Source: Owenia fusiformis (Eukaryota; Annelida; Polychaeta; Sabellida; Oweniidae). Taken from it: a stretch of 64,000 nucleotides of DNA. Below the pieces are notes generated by a model that was not told the DNA's origin, made no database searches, and worked only from the letters and a program-made list of their open reading frames with translations. The stretch lies in assembly GCA_903813345.2 (NCBI GenBank), contig CAIIXF020000008.1, forward strand, positions 15,238,822 to 15,302,821, given 5' to 3'. Made by a program: the position numbers and the translations under genes. Below, in pieces: positions 34,701 through 46,272 of the stretch. The stretch's first letter is position 1; every line of letters starts with the position of its first letter.

Positions 34701-37700
34701 ATCTCAGGTCTAAGAGGTTCATTTCTTATTTATCATGCCTACTTTCTGAAACTGAAATAAATGGCATAATCAGATCTATCAAGCTACCTCTCCAAAACAT
34801 TGTGTCAGTTTTAGAGAATTTTGTGAATTTTGCTCACCTTTAAGTTTCTGCTGCTACAGGTATGACATATGCAGCAGATTTCCTGTCCTACTGTGTATTG
34901 ATGCATCTGTTATGGCCAAGTCGGAGTTATCTCTACTTCAACCTGCACACAGAGAGGCCCCCTTTACACATGGAAGAGTTTGAAATAACAGGTAGGTTAC
35001 CAGTTAACGACTTGATAGTAATATGTACAGTATGAAATACAAGATAAATATAAGACATGAAATACAGTGCAGTTTTTTACCATTCTGAGCACTTTTTAAG
35101 TGATTTTTGCCATTTTTTGACCAAAATTGTCAAAAGTGAACCCCCCTGGAATTTTCTAAAAAGTGAACCCCCTTGGCAAATCCTGGCTACGGGCCTGGTG
35201 TAGACCATATACCCATGAAGCCTCTTTCTATGAGGATGTTACAGAGACTGTATATGAGTAACAGCTAGTGTCCTTAAATTTCAGTTGGCTCTTTTGTTAT
35301 CCCAACGCAGTTTGGTAGCGATGGTATAGTAAAGCCTTGCATATGTCAGTTTGTCCATCCAACACTTATGTCAACCAAAGTGAAATCTGTTTTGTTCATT
35401 TTTCCATCATTTCGAAAATTGTACCATATTTTTCCTGCTACTTCTGGCATAAATATTCATAAAATTAAAAAAATTTCAGCATGCTTTGCTTCAGTTTTGA
35501 AAATTCACCTTTTTTAAGTCACTGCAGTGGTTTTTGAATTTTCTTTGTTGGTACTTTCTTTGCATTTCATGTGCATACCTGGACCACAATTCATTATTTT
35601 GTTCCTTAGTGTACTGTAGTGACTCATTCATGTTAAAAGGGTTTACAGTATGCTGTCAAATTCAGCATGGAAATTTGTGAAGTGATAATTTATTAAAAGC
35701 AAACACAAATACAAACAATTTTACTGTTTTATGAGAAACTTTACAATGGCAATAATAAGTGAAAAAACAGTGCATGTTTTGTCTTTTAAATTAAATGATT
35801 GCAAATTAAAGCATTGATGTAATACTGAAATATCCCTTTCTTTATGGCTTGAAATATGCTAAAAATGATTTGATCGCTATAGCAACTGTTCATGTTTAGT
35901 TGTGTGCACCATGAACTCATGGATTATCACACGGAAAACACTGGCGGATCTGGGGGGGGGGCCCAGGGGCCCGGGCCCCCCCCCCCCCCCCCTTGGGTGG
36001 GCCCAGAAAAAAAAAATTGTGCCCAAAAAAGATTTTGAGCCGAAAAAGGCCTAAAGGTCCCAAAAAGTAGGCCTTTTTGGTCATAAATCGGCCTTCTAAG
36101 GCCTTATTTTTTAATTTTAGGCCAAATTTTGAAGAAAATGGGCCACAAAATTTCAAAATTTGGGCCCACTTTTGGGTTTTTGGCGCCCAAAATTTTTTTC
36201 CGCGCAAGTGCTGAAGTTTTTTTCTCAGACCAAGAGTTTGGGCCCCCCCCCTTGTTGGTTCCCAGATCCGCCCCTGGAAAATACATCTTAGTAAAGAGCA
36301 TGTACACCTTTGATAAAAATGTGATGATGTTTTAATTTATTCATCATATGTTTATTGCAAAATCTATTAGATACACATGGACTGGTGGAAATCACCACCT
36401 AATATGGTAACAAACATAACAGTAATGCATCTTGGTTAAAATAAGTTTTTTCTAGTATCGTAATTATTTGCAAATGTTTAGATGATTTGTTATGTATAAT
36501 AGCTGTATTTTGAAGCACTGAAAACTAGTTTATTTATGATTAGATGCAAACTATCTTGATTGAGTACAACATAATGATGTGTTTTTATTATGTATTAGAG
36601 CGCACCCTTCCTAGTAAGTAGAGAGTCCTAAATATCCCAATTAGGGATCATTACCATTCAGTATGCTTTTGTTTATGGTTTTCTTCATACTTTCTCGCAT
36701 CCTCCACTCGCAGGACTCCATTATCCAGTGTAGGATGTACGGATCCTGGACACCTGCTTTAGAGGATGATGTCTTGGTGGGGGCTAGTTCAATTTCAATC
36801 AGATTTTCTCATTTATTATTAGCTCACATGGTGAGCTATTGCAATCGCTCACTTGTCCGTCTGTCTGTCCGTCCGTCCGTCCGTCTGTCCGTCCGTCCGT
36901 CAACAATAGTGGCACGTTTTAAAACCTCTGTCGATAGGATTCCTGTTTTAAGTTATTTCTGTTCAACATCAATACAGAAAACCCCCCTATGACTCCTGGT
37001 TCAAAAGCTCGCCTATTTTCAAAATGACCGTCACTTTTGTCTCGCGAAATTCACTTTTGGCTCATTTCCTAGCTTTACAAATAATTTCAGGTGTCCTACA
37101 TTGTAAAAATCCATGTCAATGTAAAGATTAGATATGTGAAATAATTTTGTTACAAAAAATCAGCGAAAAATTGTATCCATTTTTTTATTTTCAGCCATTT
37201 TAGTTAACATTGATTTGTCTATCTGACTCGCAAAATTCACTTTCTGTCAATAACAGTGGCACGTTTTAAAACCTCTGTCGATAGGATTCCTGTTATAAGT
37301 TATTTCTGTTCAACATGAATTCAGAAAACTCCCCTATGACTCCTGGTTCAAAAGCTCGCCTATTTTCAAAATGGCCGCCATTTTTGTCTCGCGAAATTCA
37401 CTTTGACCAATTTTCCTAGCCTTACAAATAATTTCAAGTGTCCTACATTGTAGAAGTCCATTGCAAAGTAAAGAGTAGATGTATGAAATAATTTTGTTAT
37501 GAAAAATCAGCGAAAAATTATATCCATTTATTTATTTTCAGCCATTTTAGTTAACATTGATTTGTCCATCTGTCTCGCAAAATTCACTTTTGGACCATTT
37601 ACCTTTAACCCTCTGTCGATAGGAATCCCATTTTAAGTTATTTTTGTTCAACATCAATACAAAAAACTCTCCTATGACTCTTGGTTCAAAAGCTCGGCTA

Positions 37701-40700
37701 TTTTCAAAATGGCCGTCACTTTTGTCTCGCGAAATTCACTTTTGACCCATTTCCTAGCTTTACAAATAATTTCAGGTGTCCTACATTGTAAAAATCCATG
37801 TCAATGTAAAGGGTAGATATATGAAATAATTTTGTTACAAAAAATCAGCGAAAAATTGTATCCATTTTTTTTATTTTCAGCCATTTTAGTTAACATTGAT
37901 TTGTCTATCTGACTCGCGAAATCCACTTTCTGTGGCACGTTTTAAAACCTCTGTCGATAGGATTCCTGTTTTAAGTTATTTCTGTTCAACATCAATTCAG
38001 AAAACTAACCTATGACTCCTGGTTTAAAAGCTCGCCTATTTTCAAAATGGCCGCCATTTTTGTCTCGCGAAATTCACTTTTGACCCATTTCCTAGCTTTA
38101 CAAATAATTTCAAGTGTCCTACATTGTATAAATCCATGTCAATGTAAAGAGTAGATGTATGAAATAATTTTGTTACGAAAAATCAGCGAAAAATTATATC
38201 CATTTATTTATTATCAGCCATTTTAGTTAACATTGATTTGTCCATCTGTCTCGCAAAATCCACTTTTGGACCATTTACCTTAAACCCTCTGTCGATAGGA
38301 TTCCCATTTTAAGTTAATTTTGTTCAACATCAATACAAAAAACTCTCCTATGACTCTTGGTTCAAAAGCTCGCCTATTTTCAAAATGGTTGCCATTCTTG
38401 TTTCGCAAAATTCACTTTTTGCCCATTTCCTAGCTCTACAAATAATTTCAGCTGTCCTGCATTGTAAAAAGCCATGTCACTGTAAAAGGTAGTTGTATGA
38501 AATAATTTTGTTACAAATAATCAGCAAAATATTATATCCGTTTTTTTTATTTTCAGCCATTTTAGTTAACATTGATTTGTCCATCTGTCTCGGGAAATCC
38601 TCTTTTGGACCATTTGCTTAAAACCTCTGTCAACCAGTTTCAAGTTATTTTTGTTCAACATCAATACAAAAAACTCCCCTATGACTCCTGGTTCAAAAGC
38701 TTGCCTGATTTCAAAATGGTCGCCATTTTTGTCTCGCGAAATTCAATTTTTGCCCATTTCCTAGCTTTACAAATAATTTTAGGTGTCTTGCATTGCAAAA
38801 AGCCATGTCACTGTAAAGAGTAGTTGCATGAAATAATTTTGTTACAAATTATTGGCAAAAAATGATATCCGTTTTTTTTTTCAGCCATTTTAATTGACTG
38901 AGAGACAGATGGCTTGAAATAATTTTGTAACAAAAAATCAGCAAAAATGTGACCATGTGAGCCCAGTACCCATGGTACTAATTTTTACTTGAATTCTGGC
39001 TTCCTTTAAATGTATACATTATATTTTAAAATTTGTAATTGTGCAAAAACAAAATTCTTAATGCTGTAAATATGAACAAAACATGTTGGTACTGGTGATA
39101 TATGATATTATCATTACCATAACAATGATGCTGGTTTGGTATTCATATGTTTACTAGTTCCACTGTATGCATATATTATATTTTATGTTGTCATGGTGGA
39201 GGATTGCAATGTTGAGCTTTGTTACTACGCAGGTCTAGTCCTTTTCACTATGGCTTGAAATATCCTAGAATTTTGCTAAATACCTTATAATCCCCTCCCC
39301 CAAATTGCTGATTTTGCCCATTTGTGAGACTATATTCTAAAAGCTTGAAGGATTTTGGAAATAAATATATAGCTTGGATCTTTAGTCATAAAGTCATTAA
39401 GTATCATTGCACTACATACTCTTGATGGCACAATATACCAATTTAGCTTTAATCGTCTGAAACTTTGTGGTGTAGAGAGTTTGCTTTAGTTAGCGGAGAG
39501 TAGCTTACATGATCATTATTTGTTTTTTGTTTAGGATGGTAAGTTCACAAGATCATTATTTTGATTTTTGTTCAAAATGGTTAGTTTAGAATGATGTTTT
39601 GGTTTATGAACAAATTAAGCACAAAGGAAACATTAAAACCAAGTCGAATGGAACTATTCCATCCTCTTGGTTATGAAAGTATGGAATTATTAATTTTTGA
39701 AATTTTTTTTGAATGTATTTCCATCTTGCCTTGGTTGCAACATTAGGCAGTTTGACAGGCTAGTTTTCGTTTTGTGTCATTAATTTGACTAACCCCCCCC
39801 CCCCTTTAATTTATACAAGACCCTTTACTGTTTATGTCCTACTTTGAAAACTTTTACATAAAATTAAGTGATGCATGTTATTAAAATCTTACTTGCTGTG
39901 TAATTAAAACCATGTTAATTTTAGTAATTATGTAATTAAAACTATGTTAATTTTAGTAATTATGTAATACAAGATAAAGCCTGATGCTAAATTAGAGTTT
40001 ATTTCATTGATAATTTGTCACAATTCATTGATTGCCTTCTCTTTTGTATTATCTGAATATGTACAACTGCTTCAACTAATTTTAGGGGTTTTTAAATTGT
40101 GCTATGAGTATTTTTTGTACTTACGGAGATTTTCTATTATTTTGGAGAATCTGATCTACATCTAACATTTGTCTTATCCAGTTCAAAATAGAGATTTTTA
40201 AATTAGAAAAACACAATAGGATAGTATACTTCCATTCTGAATTCCCTTTACACCGAACAGAGTATTCCTGGGGATTTTTTAAGGAAGCATGTAAGTACAA
40301 GAGGGAAAAGATAAATCAAAAGCTCAGTTAGCCTGGACTTGGTGACACCTTACACTAAATTGGCAAATTTTAACTTATCCAGAACCCAGGCAAAAATTAG
40401 TTACAAGTACAGTGAAACCATTTAAGTGAAACACCTCTCGAATTGGAACACCTCTGTTAGTAGAACACTTTTCACAGTTCCAAGAGCAACTGGCTAATGT
40501 TAAATCAGCCTCTATAAGTCGAACACTTTAAGAGATACCAAAGGTGTTCCACTTCAACAGGTTATACTATATGGGCCCATGCTATATAGTAACAGAAGAA
40601 AATAATTTATGTCTGAACCAGTTAATGTGAATTTACATTATATCTGTATATTTTTTGTATGTAGTCTACAGTATTGTTTGTCTATGAATATAAAGATTGA

Positions 40701-40918
40701 TAATTTTTTCAGGTTTATTGGATGAATCCATGAGTGAAACAGAGGAATTTTCTGTTGAACAATCACCCCGTTCAAATGACCTTGATCTCCATAGCAACGC
40801 CTCTGAATCATCTCCAAAACAATCTAAGAAAAAGCGCTCTACACAAAATGGCCACATGAGCAACCATATAATCAGGAGTAGATCTATAGATGAAGAGGAG
40901 GCTGAGAGTTTACTCTAA
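31785..40918 (+). CDS. TMEM145: TMEM145/GPR180-family seven-pass membrane protein
   Basis: Five exons: 31785-32329, 33368-33923, 34236-34491, 34860-34991 and 40713-40918. All introns are GT-AG and in phase, giving 564 aa. The start is the ATG at 31785; an in-frame TGA lies seven codons upstream. Residues about 22-41 form a signal peptide. The extracellular domain follows, with LRVKGSWRTSEYLNFLGRFG, GYIYGNITAKSNFTTKN, EYFLEFYGNRT and EDFLRKVPCD, several Asn-glycosylation sites and conserved cysteines. Then IWMVNGNPYTKHFNPFEHQF leads into about seven membrane helices (roughly 246-265, 272-294, 317-334, 345-365, 383-403, 418-440, 455-470). The cytoplasmic tail is acidic and Ser-rich, ending RSRSIDEEEAESLL. 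The family (Pfam GpcrRhopsn4-type) is an orphan group and no ligand can be stated. A different last exon at 44465-44502 is possible. TMEM145 fits better than GPR180, but this is by eye. Confidence 0.85.
32736..33263. mobile_element. 528-bp TIR element with G-rich minisatellite interior
   Basis: Ends TAAAGCCCGGTATACACCAA and its inverted copy (33240-33263) form terminal inverted repeats of roughly 30 bp. The interior consists of inverted and direct repeats of a TGGGACTCCATGGGGC-type unit, an internal partial copy of the end at 33058 (AAGCCCGACATACACCAATG), and a perfect 18-bp palindrome GAATGAACATGTTCATTC at 32994-33011. ORFs in five or six frames here come from repetition and do not code. In TMEM145 intron 1. 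Confidence 0.8.
34529..34657 (-). mobile_element. TGTCACCAC-type MITE copy, inverted
   Basis: Reverse orientation: ATGTCACCACTAGAAGTGG start, TAGTCTCCAACTTTT middle, GGCAGGTGGTGACATTTTGC end. TMEM145 intron 3, just after the exon 3 donor. Confidence 0.65.
35070..35200 (-). mobile_element. GGCCCGTAGCCAGG-type MITE, truncated inverted copy
   Basis: Contains GTGAACCCCCTTGGCAAATC and ends CCTGGCTACGGGCCTG, the inverse of the element at 17898-18104. The far end is missing. TMEM145 intron 4. Confidence 0.6.
35942..36275. mobile_element. TIR element GGCGGATCTGGG...CCCAGATCCGCC
   Basis: About 330 bp with matching inverted ends, a G-run and C-run close to the left end, and an interior rich in GGGCCCA/AAAAATTT words. 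No ORF supported. TMEM145 intron 4. A similar GGCGGATCC/GGATCCGC-type element lies at 49267-49435. Confidence 0.65.
36829..38985. repeat. 338-bp satellite array, six units, in TMEM145 intron 4
   Basis: The anchor CTCTGTCGATAGGAT or its equivalent starts units near 36931, 37278, 37616, 37953, 38292 and 38630, i.e. every 337-347 bp. Units 1 and 3 resemble each other, as do 2 and 4, suggesting a dimeric higher-order repeat. The array is preceded by TAGCTCACATGGTGAGC plus a (GTCC)n tract and ends with GACCATGTGAGCCC. GCTCACATGGT and its inverse at the two ends suggest that the whole block is one transposable unit. Confidence 0.75.
38986..40712 (+). other. Rest of TMEM145 intron 4
   Basis: AT-rich non-coding sequence with a 31-bp two-copy tandem repeat near 39898-39965 (TTAATTTTAGTAATTATGTA) and a C-run near 39790. 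I see no exon-like sequence before the terminal exon acceptor at 40711-40712. Confidence 0.5.
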
Positions 40919-42310
40919 TATGTGCAACATACATGAGAGAATATTTTACTTAGATTTAGTGTCAAAGAGAACACATTTAAAACTGATGTCAGCGTATGTC
41001 TTCAACACTCAACGTGGGTCCTCAAGATTTTGAAAGTGAATTTACAGTTATTCCATAAAAGGTTTCAACTGGAGAATTGTTTTACATTGAGGAGTGTTAT
41101 GGGTTAAGAGCATGCTAACATTTAGTTTATGCTTCTTGGCTATGGTAACTTAAATATCTGGTACTGATCTTCTTAATCTAGTTTTTCCCAATACCATCTT
41201 GACATTTTATTGACATTATGTTCTTATCCTGTTAAATATGCATAATAGTAGATGCCAAAAGACTATAATTGATTGTTTACTAGGTTGGTATTAAAAAATT
41301 TCCTGAAAACAAGGAAAAAATCCAGGAGGTTGGCATTTGGATTGTTATAGTCTCCAACTTTTTTGTGGATGGTGGTTGGTGTTTGACATCTGTAACAAAT
41401 GGCAGGTGGCAACATTTTGCATCTTGCTATTATTATAGAATAGGTGCTGTTAAACGGTAGTAAGAACACACAGAGCAAACTTTTTACATATTTTCTGTAA
41501 ATAAGTAAAAATGAAATTGTCTGTTTGTTGGCTCAATCTTCTGGTCTCAAATACCCAGGAGTGTTTGTGTTTGTTTTTTGAAGAATCAGAAAAATATGTA
41601 AGCATGCTGATAGTTTATAATGCCCTCTGGTTTATTGGCCTTGTTGGGATTTTATTAAAATACTCACGCATCCAAGAGGAATGTAATGATATGATTGAGA
41701 TGGCTTGATCAAATGTAAGGACTGTTCTCACAAGATTGCCCATTCTCATATTATACTGATCAAAGATTTTCCAGTGAATATGATAGAAAGAAATGCTAGT
41801 GTCTTTAAATCGTGGTAAGCCATGCCCTCTCATCTGTGATGCAACAGAGAGAGATGCTATGAGTATCAGAATGGTGTCTTTATGATAAAGTATTAATTGA
41901 TGTTCAATGAAATGAAAAATTAGGCTTTATCACTTTAGAGCTATAGCCTAGCATTATATCTGTACCACCCACTGATTCCCCACCACTACCTGATTGTGCC
42001 CCATCCATTGTAGGTTCATATACAGTATCATGTTAGAGGGAAACACAAAGGGGAAAGGGTTGATTTAAGGCTATGAGCTGCTTGGTATGGCAATAATGGA
42101 GTTTGGCCAAGAGAACAAGTTTATGCAACATGCTTTCTTAGGGGTTCAATTTAATAGCTTATGAACTGTACATAAAATTTCCTCTCTTTAGTTATACTTA
42201 ATATTCTACTAGGCCCTAGCTGGTGGTACAGCGAAATAGTTACTCTGTGTTAGCTCATTCAAAGTATGCAGTTCTTAAACTTTAAATAAAGTTTAGTGTA
42301 TATTTGGTAA
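40919..42310 (+). other. TMEM145: Probable TMEM145 3' UTR
   Basis: AT-rich region after the stop. A canonical AATAAA at 42285-42290 is a reasonable poly(A) signal. It contains an inverted TGTCACCAC-type MITE (41344-41425). The segment starting GATGCAACAGAGAGAGATGC at 41839 recurs near 44763. Confidence 0.45.
41344..41425 (-). mobile_element. TGTCACCAC-type MITE copy, inverted, truncated
   Basis: GTTATAGTCTCCAACTTTTT, then GGCAGGTGGCAACATTTTGC. The palindromic end is missing. In the probable TMEM145 3' UTR. Confidence 0.6.
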
Positions 42311-42790
42311 TGCATATAGTTTCTAAACAATAAGTAAGTTAATTTATTTGTAAAAAGTTGAGTTAGAAATATTTATGTACTGTACTGACTAGTAGTTATT
42401 TACCTTGTGTGTGAATATATATCTCATCTTATATAGTGTCAGCATCAGCAGAATACTGTATTCATATAAACTTGTCCACAATTGCCTGGCACCCATGCAT
42501 TTTTCTTTGATATTGTCTTACACAATTTTGCCATTAAGAACAAGAATTATTGAGATATTTTAGCGAAAGCTAGTCAAACTTTATTTATTTTATTTACTTT
42601 GTTTTGTTTTGTATTACAACATACCAGTATGTTTAATATCCTTTAATATTTGCTCACTTTATATCCATGTAAATATACATGTACACCCTACAGTACATGT
42701 ATATCAAGTGAAGAGAACTAAAATGGTTTCACTTTGTTAGGAGTAGGATTAAGAATGTAGACCATAATGTAGTACATGTACTGTAATTCG

Positions 42791-43199
42791 TTTTATCCTA
42801 TGCCAAGTAGAGTTTTAGGGAGATAAGTTGGTAAGATATATCCCATATCCTGATTTTGAGGTTTCCATATCCAGGACCTCCATATCTCCTGCCATATCTC
42901 CCGCTTAGGTGCGTATCTTCCCGCTTCTGGTGCATATCTTCCCGCTTCCGGTAATGCAATTAAATGACTTTGCATATGAATGATTTGTTTATTTTTACAC
43001 CTTGTACTATTGAAATGGCCATATGCCCCAGAAAACTCTACTTGGTATAGGATAAAGCAGTTATGTACAGTCGGTTTGGATATTGGGTTCATCCCTCGTG
43101 AGATATGCACATCTACCTTCGGTCCCTACGGTCCCTCAGGTAGATATGCATATCTCCCTCTGGATAAACCCCATATCCGAAACCTCGCAGTACATAACC
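42791..43199. mobile_element. Two adjoining foldbacks
   Basis: The first pairs CCTATGCCAAGTAGAGTTTT (near 42797) with AAAACTCTACTTGGTATAGG (near 43032). The second, 43059-43199, has 60-bp arms (AGATATGCACATCTACCT against AGGTAGATATGCATATCT) around a short loop, and its outer ends read AGTTATGTAC and GTACATAACC. Neither has a coding signal. Confidence 0.65.
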
Positions 43200-44464
43200 C
43201 TTATATATATGATGGATTTATTTATAATATCTACTTATAAACCCATCCATGTTTCATAATTTATTCATGAGTAATCCATTTTATGTTTTCAAATTAGTAT
43301 ATACAAATGTACTTGACTGTAAGGTGTATTTTAACTTGTAATTTACTTGTGAATTTTTCATGACATACAGATTTTGCATTTGTATAATATATACATGTAT
43401 ATATATTAGTATACATGTATCTACCTGACTTTACTATTTATCATTCCTTTTTAATATTGTGAATACAGTATTACACAATCTTGCTTTGTATTTAACAAGT
43501 TTTAGCTCTATCCTTTTTACAGTGTTCTTCCCAGGAATTTTCCTTTCAATGTTCACATACTTCATACATATTTTCAGTATTCTTAGATTGGTCAAAATAC
43601 ACAATGCAGTGACTAGAAGCCTTTTTTGAAATTCTCCATAGGGTGCAGTGCTTACTTGCTTCAAAGCTGGGAAGACCACTGTTACAATTGATGTACATGT
43701 AGTTCCAATATCGTTGACTATTACATATTTCAATACTTCTTTGAAATCTAAGATGTAGATTTCAAGGACTCCCAACTCTCAACTGATGAAGCACGGGCTT
43801 GTCAGGGAAAATGATATTTCAAGTTTCCAAAACAATAATATTGTTCACACATTATAAAGATGGCAGCACTTTACTTTTTAAAACCATCATTCAAATCTGT
43901 CTTGAAAATAGTGGCAATGATAGCTTTAAAAGCAACTGAACACAATGTACACATGGATTACACAATATTCCACATGGTTTTATGCATTGTGAATTATGTA
44001 CACAAATCCAGAGCCATTTTTTGACATTTAAGTTAATAGTTTGCGAACCCATTATTTATTTCAAGTGACTTTATCTTATGAATGTTGTAATTTATAAATG
44101 AACATGTATTATTTATACAACAACATGTATAGATTTAATAAATTATGCTCTAGATGAAGTATAATGTCAATATTTTTGTTTTGTAGCTGGTTTTGCATTA
44201 GGGATGGTGTTTTTGTTGAGAAACAAGCTTAAGTTCCCTCCCCTGTATAACTGAATTGTTGATATGCCTTTTATTTGAATTTTTCAAAAAATCTACATTC
44301 GTCACTTTTCTAACACCAACCCTAAATAAATAAACTTTTTCCTAACTTTTGATATTTAGACACAATCCCTTATGAGTGTAAGAGTATGTATAAAGAGAAC
44401 CTATTCATCAAGTTATGTGAGTAATCATCTTGATTCACAAGGTTTCAGTTGTTCCTACCTGTAG
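43200..44464. other. AT-rich region without a supported gene
   Basis: A minus-strand ORF of 113 codons (43434-43775) has no recognisable motif and no clear splice context, so it is not called. Otherwise low complexity. Confidence 0.35.
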
Positions 44465-44502
44465 ACCCAGTGGAAAGTGACGATGATGAGTATGAATTAT
44501 AA
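44465..44502 (+). CDS. Possible alternative last exon of the TMEM145-like gene
   Basis: CCTACCTGTAG gives a plausible acceptor at 44463-44464, after a short pyrimidine tract. Exon 4 of the TMEM145-like gene ends in phase 1 (34991). Joining it to 44465 keeps the frame and would encode DPVESDDDEYEL then a stop, an acidic tail similar in character to the main one, for a 508-aa isoform. The element is very short and may be chance, so the call is tentative. A similar segment at 44807-44827 is bounded by AG and GT. Confidence 0.3.
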
Positions 44503-45091
44503 AGACATTAAAAAATGTTTGGATAGCCCTCACGATGGCTATGGAAGGTCACTTGACTCACTTAGAAAACAATTCATTGGATTTCTTTCGTCCAGTTGGA
44601 ATTTATCAAATTTAGTCAAATTTATGTGTCTAAATCAAGTATTTCCTGTTCGGTTTATCTGATTGGTCCTTATTCAATACGTCACCGCTTAAATCAATAT
44701 TATGAATATTTTGGCCCGCCCCTTTGATCGGCATTTCAACCTGGAAATATCAGAGCATCTGCGATGCAACAGAGAGAGATGCTATAAGTATCAGAATGAC
44801 CTGAAGACCCAGTGGAAAGTGAAGATGGTGAGTACTAGAATCTCAGTCAATTTGCAACAGACATGATATCCCTAAATTATATCACTGTAGAAAGATAAAC
44901 TCAGTGTGCATACTTGGTATGAAAAGAAGAAATTCCTGGTATAAGGTAGTTCCACATATTCACAAATAATCCAAAATGCAAAATTTAGAAAATGTAAAAA
45001 TATTTTGATTTTTATCTATATATTCTTTGATAATTTGTTCATATCTACAGAAAATGTGAAAAACATGGATTATTCCATTAAAGAGGAATTA

Positions 45092-45360
45092 AAGAAGGCT
45101 TTGTTTTGGTATTAATGTTTTGTGGAATTATTATGACTCCACAATACTCAGTGTGGGCTTTCAGCTACCCCAATAGAATGAGTCTATGGAGTCAATCATT
45201 TGTCAATAGATTCTTTTAACTCCAAGGTCTTATGTTCCATACATCTTTATTCTAAGGCTTTTGTTTTGGAATTATTAGGACTCCATCAAAATCAGTGTTG
45301 CATTCAGCTACCAAAATAGAATGCTTCTGTGAAGTGAGTCATTTGTCAAAAGATCCCAAA
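45092..45360. repeat. Diverged direct repeat of about 160-bp spacing
   Basis: AGGCTTTTGTTTTGG..., GGACTCCA... and TTCAGCTACC... segments occur in the same order at 45095-45220 and 45254-45355. Located downstream of COA4; no coding potential seen. Confidence 0.55.
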
Positions 45361-45433
45361 TTGTTTTTGTTAATGTTAATAAGTTATTCATCGCATTGTG
45401 ATTTATATTCTCATTCACTGCACTCATCATATG

Positions 45434-46030
45434 TTATGTTGTCGCATTGTTGTCAGCAGTCTTGTGTGGTGAGTCTTTACTTTGTGCTTTATAATAGTCA
45501 CTCATACATTTTCTGAATGTATCTACTTCCGACTGACACTTTCTCCAATCTTGATTTTCCCCCATACAGTCCTGAAAGAGCAGAAAATATTTATTCATCA
45601 GTTGTTTGAAATCAAGTTTGTACATCAAATTAATAAAATTATGTTGTTAGAAATGCTGTCGTCACACAGGGACTGTCGTCATTATAATTCCTTCGAAGTG
45701 GTAGCACAAAGTGGAAAACAGCTTCAGAAACTTAGTTAATTTATATTAACTAATTATAAACTAAGCACTATTTAAGGCAACTCAAACATTTGGATTTACA
45801 ACAAACAGACATAAATCTTGCAAAACTTGATGGGCGATAATGGAGATGATACACCTTGTATAAGATTTTATGATACCTCGATTGATTAACAATACAATAA
45901 ATCCAGCTAGAATTACCTGAACTGCATAGTGCTTCTCTAAGCATCCAGTTTTCCCGATCATACGCTCGATCGGGTCTTCATCATCTAAAATTTCTTTCCT
46001 TTTTCTGTCATGTCCCATGGGCGCAGACAT
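45434..46030 (-). CDS. COA4: COA4 (CHCHD8), cytochrome c oxidase assembly factor
   Basis: Two minus-strand exons, 45917-46030 and 45434-45571, with a GT-AG intron, encode 83 aa. The start is ATG at 46030 (MSAPMGHDRKRKEILDDEDP). Cysteines at residues 30, 40, 50 and 60 give two perfect CX9C motifs (GCLEKHYAVQDC and KCQSEVDTFRKC), the CHCH fold imported and oxidised by Mia40 in the mitochondrial intermembrane space. DWRKCQ and the acidic EDP stretch before the first cysteine fit COA4, which helps build complex IV. The length is near the vertebrate protein (about 87 aa, from memory). The gene is head-to-head with DTD2, 242 bp between start codons, with a perfect CRE 9 bp upstream of its ATG. COA4 is chosen over other twin-CX9C proteins from the GC..HFAVQ/DW..CQ pattern. 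Confidence 0.87.
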
Positions 46031-46272
46031 CTTGAAAATGACGTCATCTATATCATTAACAAATCAAAAACAATATATTCAATTAGTTTGAGTTGTGATA
46101 GTTTTACGGCAGTCAAGCTACTGTCGAAATCATTATCGATCACCGTTGTGAACAAAATGCCCCCAAATATCCCTTAGCTGCACAAAATTGATTTTTATTT
46201 GGCAGTGTTTAGGGGGCATTGTTTACATCAGCATCCCTGATAAAAAGAACTTGAAATAAATTTTATCAGAAA
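46031..46272. promoter_or_regulatory. Bidirectional promoter between COA4 and DTD2
   Basis: The 242 bp between divergent start codons must contain the 5' ends of both genes. A perfect CRE palindrome TGACGTCA lies at 46039-46046, immediately upstream of the COA4 ATG. No TATA box is obvious, as is usual for such housekeeping pairs. Transcription starts are not defined. Confidence 0.5.

Noticed and set aside
43434-43775. 113-codon minus-strand ORF
   Set aside because: Low-complexity composition and no known domain or gene context.
44703-44827. A 41-codon open frame starting ATGAATATTTTGG and ending at a GTGAGT donor
   Set aside because: No recognisable protein pattern and no linked downstream exon; part of it repeats non-coding sequence at 41839.
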